A DNA stretch of 64,000 bases from Powellomyces hirtus (taxonomy: Eukaryota > Chytridiomycota > Chytridiomycetes > Spizellomycetales > Powellomycetaceae): assembly GCA_025526995.1 (NCBI GenBank), contig JAHLKG010000036.1, forward strand, positions 30,152 through 94,151, given 5' to 3'. Below are positions 49,586-60,216 of the stretch, one piece after another (within the stretch, counting starts at the first letter, position 1; the number at the start of each line of letters is the position of its first letter). Below the pieces are notes generated by a model. It did no database searches and had not been told where the DNA came from. It was given only the letters and a program-made list of their open reading frames with translations. Position numbers and translations under genes: made by a program.

Positions 49586-49978
49586 ATGGAGCGTAAAACC
49601 GCGTCATCTGGCTCGCCATGGGAGATTACGGTTGGGTACAGTCGTGCAGTCCGCAAGGGACCCTACATAGCGGTCTCCGGTACTACTGCCGTCGACCAGA
49701 ACACTGGACGGCCTGAACACGCAGGGGACGCATACGGTCAAACCAAGCTGATTTTCCAAATCATCGAACAAGCGCTCTCTATGCTGGGTGCTTCTCTCAA
49801 TGATGTTGTGCGAACTCGTATGTTTGTCGTAGACATCAAAAGAGACCAGGAAGCGATAGGCAGAGCCCATCAAGAGGCCTTTTATGAAATCCTCCCGGCT
49901 GCAACCATGGTAGAAATCAAGGCGCTCATCGATCCAGACCTTTTGGTTGAGATTGAGGTTGATGCAATTGTGGGTTGA
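49586..49978 (+). CDS. Rid (YjgF/YER057c/UK114) family protein without the catalytic Arg
   Basis: 130 aa, intronless. I chose the ATG at 49586 because the homology begins there (MERKTASSGSPWE) and the open frame upstream is not conserved in type. Family features are VRKGPYIAVSGTTAVD, the helix GQTKLIFQIIEQALSMLGAS, VVRTRMFVVDI and LLVEIEVDAIVG. Rid proteins form trimers; RidA itself hydrolyses reactive enamines and imines using an Arg in a P-A-R-x motif. Here that site reads LPAATMVEI, so the Arg is Ala. The protein probably belongs to a Rid subgroup without imine deaminase activity. Function unknown. Confidence 0.85.
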   Translation: MERKTASSGSPWEITVGYSRAVRKGPYIAVSGTTAVDQNTGRPEHAGDAYGQTKLIFQIIEQALSMLGASLNDVVRTRMFVVDIKRDQEAIGRAHQEAFYEILPAATMVEIKALIDPDLLVEIEVDAIVG

Positions 49979-50108
49979 TAAAGGCTTGCGTGAGATAGAG
50001 AGAGATAAAATTTCACTATAACGGTGTGCAGGCTATGGGCATCCGTCTTCAAGAAGTCAATGCGAGCGTTGTTAATAGGATTTCTCTAATAAGAAGTTTT
50101 CGCTGTCT

Positions 50109-50775
50109 TTAAGTGCCGCTGCAATAGTTCCACGTGCGCTGTTTCGTATGTACTTTCGACATGCGTTCCAACAAGTACTCATCCGCCTCAGCGCCACAGA
50201 ACTTTTCTACGTAGCTCCGAAGTAAAGCAATATCCAGATCATATCGTCGTGGACCTGTGCGGCTGCAACCAACCCCCGCATTGATACTAGGGAGGGGATC
50301 CCCCGTCTGGCCATTGAGAAGACACACTGGAAGTTGGGAATGCATGTTGCAGAAAAGAGTCACCACTTCCTTTGACGTTATTTGTCCCGCTCAGACCGAA
50401 GCCATCCCATTATCCACTCTACGCCGGCTTCCAAGCGAAATAGCAAGGGCATGGTAATTCTGCATCATAGCCACAGCGTTCACGGCTGGCTAACCGTCGG
50501 CCTCCGTGTGGGCGGCTTTGACTTGTGAGCGTCGCTTACACTGGCCTGGTCGCCCAGACACTATCTGCCGGGTGTTTGTCTATGTAGACTCCTTTTCGAC
50601 TTGTAAATGCCGAGTCGCGGTCCAGGGAAATGAGCAAGCGAAGAGGCCTTTTAACGGCATCGCGCAGCGAGTGGAATGATATTCTACACTTTTGAGGAAA
50701 GACAGTGGTCTCGCTTTTCCTCGAGTCCGTAGAATGAAGCAGCTGACCAGATATGAAGGACAGCAAGCTTCCCAT
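50109..50775 (-). CDS. Unrecognised protein, tentative three-exon model
   Basis: A frame from the ATG at 50775 (MGSLLSFISGQLLHSTDS) runs to WATRP, then a 52-nt GTGTAAG...GTTAG intron leads to PAVNAVAMMQNYHALAISLG. A second 70-nt intron leads toward the terminal exon DLDIALLRSYVEKFCGAEAD ending in TAA near 50109. The frame across the second junction is not fully resolved (phase conflict for the chosen donor), so one splice site is misplaced or the gene is broken. No family is recognised. The N-terminus is moderately hydrophobic but not a clear signal peptide. Confidence 0.35.
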
Positions 50776-50989
50776 GAGGTAGATGAATGACAGCACGCAG
50801 CATGCGCTGTCCCCCACAACCGTTTCCGGGACCAGGGGTCATGCCGGAGTTTTGTAAATTTACTAATTTTAGCGTCGTGAAATGGGCAACATCCCAGAGG
50901 AATTGAGTTTATACACATGTAGAGCGCTGCATCGTCTCCCGGCTGCCATATTCTCTCGCTTATCTCTGTTACGGAGACTGTTCGCTGGA

Positions 50990-53718
50990 ATGACGCACAC
51001 CATGAACGCAGTAACTGCAGCCCTCCTCGCCCTCATAACCGGGGCGACAATTGTGTCGGCCACAGTATACCCTTACCTGAACGCCAGTTATCAAACGCCT
51101 GTTGGGGTGCGCACGCTGAAGAACGTGAACTTTCCATTCTCGTTCCAAGAATACCAGATAACTAGCTTCCCAAATGTCGCTGGGTTCTATCCACCAGATT
51201 ATGGACTAGGGCCGTGCCGTTTGGGAGGTTACAATATTAGCACTGGCCTCGATCCAACCACTAAGTTGAATGCAACGATTGCCTTCATCAGTATCCTGGA
51301 CGCTTATAACGCCGGTTGCCCGCGATATACTTGGGTGGCTTATGTATGTTCAAGATGCCTGCTGAAGCTGCTTACAAGCAGAAGGCCACGATGGATTTTG
51401 TGATTGATTCCTTATCTCATCCCTTCTCGCTAAAGGCCAATGGATGGCATAGGGAATGTCCTGAAGGAACTGATATCAGGAAGCTTCTTGAGACACCTGG
51501 CGATGTTCCATGCTCAACTCCCGAAACCCGTCCGCAACTAGCCCTCTGGATGCAGCTAGGCCCCGTGAGTATTCTTACGATCTCATGTTGAAGCGCATCT
51601 GGATCTGACCCATTCCTCCATGGTATCTGGCCAGGTCGACAATCGGTGTTGCCCGGACATCTTCTTTGCTCGGTCCACTCCAATGAATGGGTATCTGAAC
51701 GAGGTTGGTTTGTCGTTCAAATCGAATGGTCAGCGGTTTACGATCTTCTCGCCAATGCCCCCGACGCACATTTACTGAGTAATGGTCGAATTTCTTTGGC
51801 CACTAGGAATCCCAATCTCTTGTTCCTCAGACTGGCATCAGCATAGATGATATGGTATATTTCTCGGCAAATAATATTATCATGATGACAGTCACCTCAG
51901 GTACGTTCTACCCATTTTAGTTTGCGGACCGATGTGTACCGATCATTCGACTCACCGAGCCCTTCTATGTGTTATTAAGAGGGTGCGCAAGAGACATATT
52001 CCGCAACAATGGCAACAAAAGGATTTGATGCCTACATGGTTGGCAGGCAGATTGTCAGTTTGGTTTACATTATCGCAGAAATGGGGTAAGTTCGGGAATG
52101 AGATTACTTTGAATTCAGTATCAAATTAACGGCGGAAACCAAACGTGGAACAGCATCATGGCCCTGACAGCACGCCAGGAGGGATTCAAATTTAACTTAA
52201 AGGTACCAGCGATATCTCAATTTGAGGTTCTGTTGGCAGAAACTCATGTACAGCAATGTGCTCTGACTTCGTTTCAGTGGGGCATCCTCATTGGAATTTT
52301 CATTATGACGCTTTGTAAGTCGACACGCCTGACTTTGTCGAATTCTATGCAGTGGTCTCACTCTACTGGACCTTGACTTTGGCTCAATAGGTACCACCTC
52401 CCTCCACAGCATGTATTTGGTACTAAGGCCATATAACTATGAGCTGTCTAAGAATGGAACTCCAACGCAAATCAGTTTGATGTGGTAAGATTCGTCGCCC
52501 CGCCGCTTCAACATTGATGTTCCTCTTCCAGTAGTCGCGTTCTGCCTTCCAGGATGAGCTTGAAGTCTCACTCGTGCTCTTCTCTGCCTTGCATGGTAGT
52601 TTCGGCTTTATGTTTGGATACGAGTCCCTGGCCATGATGTTGCAAAAGTGGTTAACTGTAAGTTGTGGCCATTGTGTGTGCTTGCGCTTCACACCGCGGA
52701 TGTCGACTATTCTTAACTCTATCACGCGCGTTGAAATCATTACAGACAGCTTTTAGCGGTCAGGGTAGCATGCAGAAGCCCTGGCACAAAACCGCTCTTC
52801 GCGTTTACAAGTAAGTTGTCGACCAGGTTCCTTGTAAACGCATGAAGGCCCCGCCTTGACCGCACGGTCCGTCAAACTACCATGATCGATTAGCAATTGA
52901 CTGAGTGCGTTGCTTTATTTCAAGATATTTTATCTTCTTCACAATGGCGTGGCTTCCCATCATCACATGCGCCTGTGTTGCAAGCATTGTTCTAGCTGAC
53001 AATGTTGACAAGCTGGCTACGTTCTATAAGGTAGGCTCTGTTTCTCTGGGAATTGTGTCATATTTTACCTGCGCTCATGTAACCTGACGAAAATGTCCTA
53101 CCTTTTTGATTCAAAGTTGTTCGACACCTTATGCGGATCTTTAGCGTTCTCGCTTTTGATCCATTCAGTCGGATTTCTATATTCCGGCTACAAGTTAACC
53201 AACGCAATGAATGTAGGCAAAATGCTCCAAGCACATGCCTCTGGCTCGTCAAAGGCAAACCTGTCATCGGTGGCGCGAGAGCAGCCGAAACGGAAGAAAT
53301 CGGGGCTGACGGTCACGGTGCGGAATTTAATGATTGCCGTCGTTGTCGGGTACGAAGCAGCATGTTGAGGATTTCCTTTCTCGCCACTTTTGATAATCCG
53401 GAACTCATATCGACCATTTTGTTCTCTCTTCCCTTCCACAGTTGGACGCTACTAGCCATAGATCTCATTTTGAACTGGGCTTTGACGCTGCAGTCCGCAT
53501 TCGGCTTCTGGAACTTTGTCTATTACGATCTCAACGTGGCGTGGATCGCGGCCGCAAGTTACCTGGCCATGTCGGCTGGCATGATGGAGACGGTGATGAT
53601 TACGCAGCAGACCACAAGCAAAGGCAAAAGGAGTGGTGCTGAAGTATCGGGAAAGGCTATCAATGCCTCCCAACGCAGTCTGGGGAATGGTGCGGAAGAT
53701 GTGCTTGAAGTGGCCTGA
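50990..53718 (+). CDS. Seven-TM receptor-like protein with secreted-type ectodomain; one frameshift
   Basis: The ATG at 50990 starts a signal peptide (AVTAALLALITGATIVSAT). A Cys- and Asn-rich ectodomain follows (GPCRLGGYNISTG, ECPEGTDIRKLLETPGDVPC, VDNRCCPDIFFARSTPMNGY) over several exons to about 52200. The membrane part has WGILIGIFIMTLC, a segment with FSALHGSFGFMFGYESLAMM, YFIFFTMAWLPIITCACVAS, LCGSLAFSLLIHSVGFLYSG, NLMIAVVVGWTLLAIDLILN and WIAAASYLAMSAGMMETVMI, then a basic Ser/Lys tail ending at 53718. The topology is that of a G-protein-coupled receptor, but I recognise no known class. Near 51340 (TTATGTATGTTC) the frame changes by two bases without an intron: YTWVAY in one frame, MFKMPAEAAYKQ in the next. 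A TATG slip duplication would explain it. Confidence 0.62.
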
Positions 53719-54379
53719 AAGGACAACATTGAATCAAATAGCATGGCATTGAATCAACCAAATTTCTAAACGGCTTATGGTACATCTTTTTGCGGAGTGC
53801 AGATGGAATGGGGATGCTTGAACATAAGAATCGGCGTTCCCGTCCGTGGACTTTGGGACGGATACATGAAGCGGTTTGTTTTATGCAACATCATGGAAAC
53901 CGGGAAGGCGCTTGTTCAATCAGAAATGCACAATCAGAAATGCACAATCATTCTCAAATTGGATGGTTGAGGAATATCACACAACAGATTATTGAAAGGC
54001 ACTGGCACTTGATCCACAAGCGGAGCGGCATTGAATCTCGAAGCTTATTGATGATGAGCTCGTTGCAAATGCACTCTTGTCTTTCTTTATCCCATTTTGG
54101 GGCTATGAGAGCGCTAAGCAAGCGCCGTGGAATGTTAGTTGTGGCTCGATCGATCCAGTGTGCACGCTGACAATTCGTCAGGCAACGCCCTTCTTTCGCT
54201 GAATGAAGAGTTGGAATTCTTTGTATATATTTGAACAAACTCTACCGGTGCAGCTATCTAACAGGTCTATGCTGTGCACTATAAATCCTAGTGGGTGGTG
54301 GTCATTTCTAATGTCTAGGAAATCTGGAACTTACGATGGTATCCGGAACACCACTCCGAGGGTCCTGAACGTGAATCTT
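53719..54379. other. Convergent 3' spacer
   Basis: About 660 bp between two genes transcribed toward each other. A 14-bp tandem duplicate (AATCAGAAATGCAC, twice) lies near 53920-53947. No credible ORF. Confidence 0.35.
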
Positions 54380-56539
54380 TTACCACACCTTGCACTTGTT
54401 GGCGGGGTTCATGGGGGAACCGGCCTGACACTGGAAGGCGGTAGAAAACTCGGGAGAGTTGGCCACGGTTCCGATGACACGGAAATTTGGGGGTGCGTGC
54501 GGGTCGGTGCGGACACGAGAGAGAGCGGCGGCGGGAGTGACGTTGTTGCACCACACTTGGGCAAAGGAGAGGAAGAACAGCTGCTCAGGGGAAAACTTTT
54601 CCATGCCGGGAAGGGCGCGGTTGCGCGCATCGCCACCGACGGCAGCCTTGTCAGCGCGCCAGGCGAGCAGGGACTCGGCGACGCCCCCGTTGTCTGCCAA
54701 GTTCTCACCAAGAGTCAGGACGCCGTTGACGTTGACCTTTTCGCCACTGGGACCGGTGATTTGGTAACCAGCGTATTGATCAATGAAGCACTTGGCGCGG
54801 TCTTCGAATTCGACGGCGGTAGAGTTGGTCCACCATTCCTCCAGACGCCCGTCTCCGGCGTAGTGGCGACCGGCGTCGTCAAAGCCGTGGGTGATTTCGT
54901 GGCCAATGACGGCCCCAATACCGCCGTAGTTCAGATAAGCGGGAACGCCGGCATTGTAGAAGGGGCGTTGAAGGATACCTGCGGGGAAAGCAATCTCGTT
55001 GCCGGAGGGGTTGTAGTAGGCGTTGACAGTGGGCGGGGTCATGCCGAAAGACATTTTGTCGACCTTTTTCAGGATGTCCGAGAGGTCTTTCTGGGTGCTC
55101 CATTGGCGGTAGTTGAGCATGTTGTCAAAGTAAACGTCACCGATCTTGACAGCCTCGTACTTTTCGGCGAGATTCTTTGGTTGCATGACAATGTCGGCGT
55201 AGCCGATCTTGGTGACGATGGCTTTGGCCTTCTCGAGGGCCTTGGCTCGGGTGACGTCGTCGAGCCAAGCCGTGGTGGGCAGACTAGAGACGAAAGCATT
55301 GGTGACGTAGTCAACCATGGTGGTAGCCTCCCCTTTGCTGTTGCCGGGGAACGCCTTGACGATAAAGTATCGGCCCAGAACTTCACCGAGGGAGCCGTCC
55401 ACGGCGGGCAGGCACGTGTTCCATCGCGGCGGCTCGGCAGCTGATGAACCTGTTGCTTCGGCCAGCTTGGCAAACAAGTCCCTCAGAGGTTTGGCGCCAT
55501 ACGCCCTGTAACCAGAGACGTAGCGGAAGAGGATGTAGTCCTGCAGGGCAGCAGGGGAGGTGGCTTTGATGACCTCGGGCAACTTCTCAAAGAATGAGGG
55601 GACGCGAACGAGAAGCTTCATGTCGTTGTTCACGAATCCAGGAAATTTGTCTTCGGGGAAGCGCGACTTGAAATACGTCTCCCAGGACAGGGTTTTGCTC
55701 AGGTTGCTGAAAGAGCTGAGGGTGAAAGGGTTGTAGGACTTGATGGGATCCGATTCGACCTCTTCATCCACGAAGAGACCGGCCAACTTAGATTCGAAAT
55801 CCACCACGGCTTGTGCGCGAGCCTTGAAGTCGCCGCCGCCAAGCACCGTGGAGAGGACGGTCGCGACAGTGTTGACAAGTGTCTCCACGACGTCGGCTTC
55901 CAGGTAATATTCTTTGCTGGGCAGCGTCAGACCGCCCTGGCCGAGCGTGATGATGTTGTCCGTCGGGCTTTTGTCGTCAGAGCTGATGTAGAAGGAGAAG
56001 AGGGCAGAGACGGCATCATCGTGAACAGAGGCCATGGCCTTCATTGTCTTGACGCTGTCGGAGGAACTCAAGGGGAAGGTGCCCTGAGCCTTTTTGAGCA
56101 AGGCCTGCATGGGGGCCAAGCCTTGGGCCTCGATGGCCTTCTCGTCCATGCAAGAGTTGTACAACTTTTGCACCATGGCAAAGTTTTGGCGATCGGCTTC
56201 CTCCTCGCCCTTGGGGACGGAGGGATCGGTGGCGTATTGACCCTCCAAAGTCTGCTTCACAATCTCGTTGTTGCGGTCGTTGAGGAGGTTGAACATTCCC
56301 CAGCGGGTGCGGCCAGCGGGAATCGGGTTGGATTTGATCCAGTTGCCGCAGGCATACTGGTAAAAGTCCTGGCAGGGATCGGCAGTCGAGTCGATGGCGC
56401 TGCTGATCTCCTTGGCTGCAGCGACGCAGGCTTCGGTGTTGCAGACCGTTGGGCGGCATTTCTGAGCGGGAGCGGCGTTGGTCAACAAGGCGCTAGCCAA
56501 AACGACGGCCGCCGATAAAGTCAAGAAAGTGCGAGCCAT
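54380..56539 (-). CDS. M13 (neprilysin/PepO family) zinc metalloendopeptidase, secreted
   Basis: 719 aa in one exon. A signal peptide (FLTLSAAVVLASALLTNAAP) suggests secretion rather than the type II anchor of animal neprilysin. The conserved M13 start CQDFYQYACGNWIKSNPIP is present. Catalytic elements are the substrate-binding NAYYNP, zinc ligands in GHEITHGFDDAGR (about residue 545) with the catalytic Glu, and the third ligand in ENLADNGG. The protein ends with CKVW, the usual C-x-V-W terminus. Length is typical (650-750). All catalytic residues are present, so an active peptidase degrading extracellular peptides is expected. The gene is GC-rich and has no intron, unlike its neighbours. Long antisense ORFs in the same DNA are shadows. 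Confidence 0.95.
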   Translation of the reverse strand: MARTFLTLSAAVVLASALLTNAAPAQKCRPTVCNTEACVAAAKEISSAIDSTADPCQDFYQYACGNWIKSNPIPAGRTRWGMFNLLNDRNNEIVKQTLEGQYATDPSVPKGEEEADRQNFAMVQKLYNSCMDEKAIEAQGLAPMQALLKKAQGTFPLSSSDSVKTMKAMASVHDDAVSALFSFYISSDDKSPTDNIITLGQGGLTLPSKEYYLEADVVETLVNTVATVLSTVLGGGDFKARAQAVVDFESKLAGLFVDEEVESDPIKSYNPFTLSSFSNLSKTLSWETYFKSRFPEDKFPGFVNNDMKLLVRVPSFFEKLPEVIKATSPAALQDYILFRYVSGYRAYGAKPLRDLFAKLAEATGSSAAEPPRWNTCLPAVDGSLGEVLGRYFIVKAFPGNSKGEATTMVDYVTNAFVSSLPTTAWLDDVTRAKALEKAKAIVTKIGYADIVMQPKNLAEKYEAVKIGDVYFDNMLNYRQWSTQKDLSDILKKVDKMSFGMTPPTVNAYYNPSGNEIAFPAGILQRPFYNAGVPAYLNYGGIGAVIGHEITHGFDDAGRHYAGDGRLEEWWTNSTAVEFEDRAKCFIDQYAGYQITGPSGEKVNVNGVLTLGENLADNGGVAESLLAWRADKAAVGGDARNRALPGMEKFSPEQLFFLSFAQVWCNNVTPAAALSRVRTDPHAPPNFRVIGTVANSPEFSTAFQCQAGSPMNPANKCKVW

Positions 56540-58190
56540 GATGACAATGCGAGAATCCTGCTCAGCAGACGTGAATCGTTAGGAGTCTGCCGAGGGCGAG
56601 AGGCAAGCGTCCAAGACTTTATATTTTACAGCATCCAGCATTCCAGTTATTCCCTTCCAGGGGTTCCTTTTTCCGTGCTGTGCAGGCGGCATCCGAGTCG
56701 GAGAGCGGGCGTCACGTCGTCTGACTATAAGTTGTTACCGGAAGGTTCTGTTTGTACGCGCTTCTCCGGTTGAGCTCGATCATCGGCGTCGCATGGAATG
56801 GAACATGTGACACAACACAACAGAACACCCGGCGCCCACAGAAGGAGATAAAAATTTAAAAAAAAAAGAAAAAACGAATAGAAGCGTACTCATCGACGGT
56901 GGACAGAACAGACAAAGACAGACATTCCGCCTAACCACCTACAGTCTCCAAATCATCCTGACTAGCGGTTTACTCCCATCCGTCATCGTCAGGACACTGT
57001 CAGCACGAAGCAGGTAGTAGCACTGCTGCCTCTTACTATTCTTCCATCTCGACATTGCCTAAAAATTCATGAATGTTTTCACAATAGTGTTGCAATCGAT
57101 CATGGACGAGGGAGACTATATGTAGAATGACTCTGGTTTGTTGTCCCACAGCTAGAGTCACGTGCTTGCAGAGCGGGAGTGTTGGATTCTGCGAAAGACC
57201 TCCGATGTAACGGTTCTGCATGTGGGGTTTTTCTTCTCTGGAACAAAACCTTTTCAATCGGTGGTTCTCACAACAAGCAATAACAACTTGATCGCTAACA
57301 AACTTTTTACGTACATATATCACCACTTTTACCATGTCCCATCAATTTTGTGTGAGGACAATCTTGGTAGACAAAGACTAATATAAGCGTTGCTGGAATT
57401 GTGACCCCTCCGAAATGTTTTTGAATAACGTGCGAGAGATAGATTGATTATGCTTTAACCACATTGAGTTGATATTATGGATGGCATGAGAAGATTGTCA
57501 GATTTGTTTCCCGCTGACTGATGTTTATCATAGGTTAGAAATGACGGTAAACTATCTTAATTATCTCAGTGGTGCGCATGGACACATGGCATCCAGAAAG
57601 GCGCACGGTTTCCTTTTCTGTAACCAAAATGTGATGTATTTGAAAGCGTTCGCAATGCAATTACAATTCCCAATATGTGATATAGAGTGAGAATAGTTCC
57701 TCGCATATTTCGTCGCTCTGACAATGCCCCGCGTCGTCGAGAATGTGGGATAGGAGAGGTGCAAAGCTCCAAGCTACTCGTTGACTGCCTCGCTCTTCAA
57801 CGTCCCAACCTACCAAGCCTTCCTTGCCTTCCCTTCCCGTTCCTTCTTCATCTCAACGCCCTTCACGCTCTTCACCTTATTAGTCGCCCAAACAAGCTCG
57901 GTCCACATACCACCGTGTGCAGATGTACTCCTACTTCCAGTCCCAGTTTTTTGATAGCGGGCATCAGCAAATAGCACATGGTCGTTGAGTTTGTCAGACA
58001 TACTTGCATCACCGGATTATGTGCACATATGGATGCCGCGGAGCGAATGACCAACCACCGATGGGATATCTCCCCCGATGGACAAAGTGACACACTGTTT
58101 ACCCAGGCTCGTCGATAAACTCGATAAAAAGAGCAGGTGGTTTTAGTCTTCCCCTTCACATTTACCTTCCTTTCCCAACCTCGCAACAAT
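56540..58190. other. Spacer of about 1.65 kb
   Basis: Divergent promoter region between the M13 peptidase and the GST pseudogene. It contains an A-rich tract near 56855-56877 and an AT-rich stretch from 57370 to 57680. No ORF has convincing composition. Confidence 0.4.
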
Positions 58191-58964
58191 ATGTCTTCTC
58201 CCAAATCCACTCTGGAAGGTGGTCTACGTCCTGAAGGCTCTCAACCTGTCCTACAAACCGAAGTACGTCATTCATTCGCCCTCCCCTATATAGTCGTCCA
58301 TCAAATTTCCATCATCTTAACCTAACCAGATATAGATACCTTGATTTCAACAAGGGCGAGCACAAGGCCGAATCCCACACAAAGTACAACCCGAACGGCC
58401 GCATCCCTACCCTCGTCGACAACGAGACCGGTTTCACTCTCTGGGAGTCTGGCGTCATCATCACCTATCTTGTGGAGAAATACGACACAAAACACACCAT
58501 CTCCGCTGCCTCCGCTGTGGAGAACTACCAACAGCTGCAGTGGCTGTTCTTCCAGGTCTCGGGCCAGGGACCGTACTTCGGATAGGCTGCGTGGTTCAAG
58601 CTGTTCTATGCCGAGAAGATTCCAAGTGCTATCGAGCGGTACAGGAGGATGAGATTTCGAGAGTGCTCGGTGTGTTGGAGAGCGAGCTGAGCAAGAGGAA
58701 CTATTTGGTCGGCGACAAGGCCACTGTGGCGGATCCTTCCTTTATCCCATGGTAAGTTGGAAGCTGGGTAGGGCAGGCAGCGAGCCAGACTTCGGGCTGG
58801 CGTGGCGCTGCAACCGGTGTCAGATAGTTCATCGTACTGATCTCTCTTATTTCCTTTCGCTTTCAGGAACAACTTTGCCTTCGCTGCCTTGCTCCCCGAA
58901 GACACAGACGTCGCGGCAAAGTTTGAACAAGAAGCGCGCCACAATTCAAGCTTCTCTGATCTGT
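58191..58964 (+). pseudogene. Glutathione S-transferase (Ure2-like) pseudogene
   Basis: The N-terminal thioredoxin-like domain is clear: NPLWKVVYVLKALNLSYKPK, then after a 73-nt intron (58263-58335) YLDFNKGEHKAESHTKYNPN, GRIPTLVDNETGF and WESGVIITYLVEKYD. The C-terminal helical domain shows YQQLQWLFFQVSGQGPYFG and VLGVLESELSKRNYLVGDKA. Three lesions exist. The ATG at 58191 is out of frame with the conserved start. A TAG at 58583-58585 sits where relatives have Gln (PYFG-Q-AAWF). The frame shifts between about 58620 and 58645. The last exon (from 58867) gives WNNFAFAALLPEDTD but loses homology soon after. Splice sites survive, so decay is recent. TAG is a normal stop in other genes here, so codon reassignment is not an explanation. 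Confidence 0.85.
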
Positions 58965-59325
58965 ATATACACACAATATACGAAGTAAACCACGTCTTCA
59001 ACTGTGTGAGGCATGGACCCTGCAATGCATCTCTTAATATGGGAAGTACAACGTCCGAGGGTTCGATAGCGTTCTTCAACCCGCGCATGTACTGCGTCGT
59101 TGGGATGCGATGGAGGCCGCTTTTTTCGTGAAGCCGCCCACGTCCCCTTCCTTCAGATTGTTTTTCGTTAACTCCCACCATTTCCCCGCCGTCCTACTGT
59201 GGCACCCACCCCATCGCGAAACGACAGTCCTCTGTTCATGCTACTGCGTTGACAGAAAGTTGCACAATGCCAAATGGTCGACGCGGCGCTGGCCAAAGAA
59301 GCAGGTGCACACTCGCCGACCACGG

Positions 59326-59784
59326 TCAGCGCGTCGAGCAAAATGACCGAAAACGGACGGGAAAATCCGCCAGCTCACTGCGACACCGAGACCCACCATT
59401 CTCCTTTAGTGACCAGTTGAACGTCGGTTTCCTCCTTTTGATGCCTGGCAAGTTGTAGTAGTCGGACAGTGTCACTGTCACTTGAGCCTGGGTGGCCTGG
59501 TTTGAGGAGAGGAGCGCGCCTAGGGCGGACGAAGCAAATACGATCATGAGGATTTCGACAGTGAAGATGCCAATCTTGACAGCTCGGCCGTTGAGCTGGG
59601 CTGGGTTGTAATTGTAGCCGCATAGGAGGCTGTTTAGTAGGAAAGAGCCCCAGCGTGCCGTCCTTGTTGAGGTAAAGTCGAAGGGCTGCTGTCGGGCTGG
59701 GAGAAGCGGCTCAAAGTTCTGCATCCCTTGCGTGAGCAAGACGTTAGTCAACCGATTTGCACGACGAGGAACAGTGACTATCAT
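59326..59784 (-). CDS. Membrane protein fragment, unknown
   Basis: An ATG at 59784 opens 152 codons. The first two thirds have GC-rich, coding-like codon use and contain one strong hydrophobic helix (VKIGIFTVEILMIVFASSAL, continuing GALLSS). The end (after LSDYYN) turns basic and loses protein character, so the gene may be truncated or spliced differently. The helix with its following SALGALLSS weakly recalls the third membrane segment of ionotropic glutamate receptors (SYTANLAAFLT), but too little is present to claim it. No signal peptide. Confidence 0.32.
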   Translation of the reverse strand: MIVTVPRRANRLTNVLLTQGMQNFEPLLPARQQPFDFTSTRTARWGSFLLNSLLCGYNYNPAQLNGRAVKIGIFTVEILMIVFASSALGALLSSNQATQAQVTVTLSDYYNLPGIKRRKPTFNWSLKENGGSRCRSELADFPVRFRSFCSTR

Positions 59785-60216
59785 CAGTGATCACGCTCCT
59801 GATATCTTTGGTGGATTTTTGTTGCTAGCCTGCGTTCCCGCAAACCTCACATGCATACATGTACGGAAGATGCCAGGAAGAGGGGAAGTCAGGCGGGGAA
59901 AGTCAGTCCTGCGTACATGTGTTTTAACACATTCAACAATCCAGCACCATCATAAGCGCAACTAGCCCCTGCAGTCATCAGCGTAGTCTCGCGGTACGCA
60001 GAATTCCTTGATTGCGCAATTCAAAACGAATCTGCCTTGCCGAAGCACCTCAGGCCCCAATAGAGCCCCGCTACAAAAGATTTGCTGTTTCTGCTCGCGG
60101 AAACCAGGCTTTCCAGATCTATATTAGTGTCTAGATGTGGCTACGGCTAGTCTAAACTTGAGAGCGAGATGGCGGAAGAAAAGGTATAAAGTGACTGCCC
60201 TTGGCGACCCGCGTTA

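Noticed and set aside
54203..55444. 413-codon plus-strand ORF antisense to the M13 peptidase (and a 235-codon one at 55811-56518)
   Set aside because: Gly/Val/Asp-rich translation with no motifs; explained by GC-rich codons of the confirmed peptidase on the other strand.
58583..58585. TAG at a conserved Gln position read as stop-codon reassignment
   Set aside because: TAG terminates PKC1, MYCBPAP, shugoshin and the kelch gene in this window, and the same GST gene has two further frame lesions.
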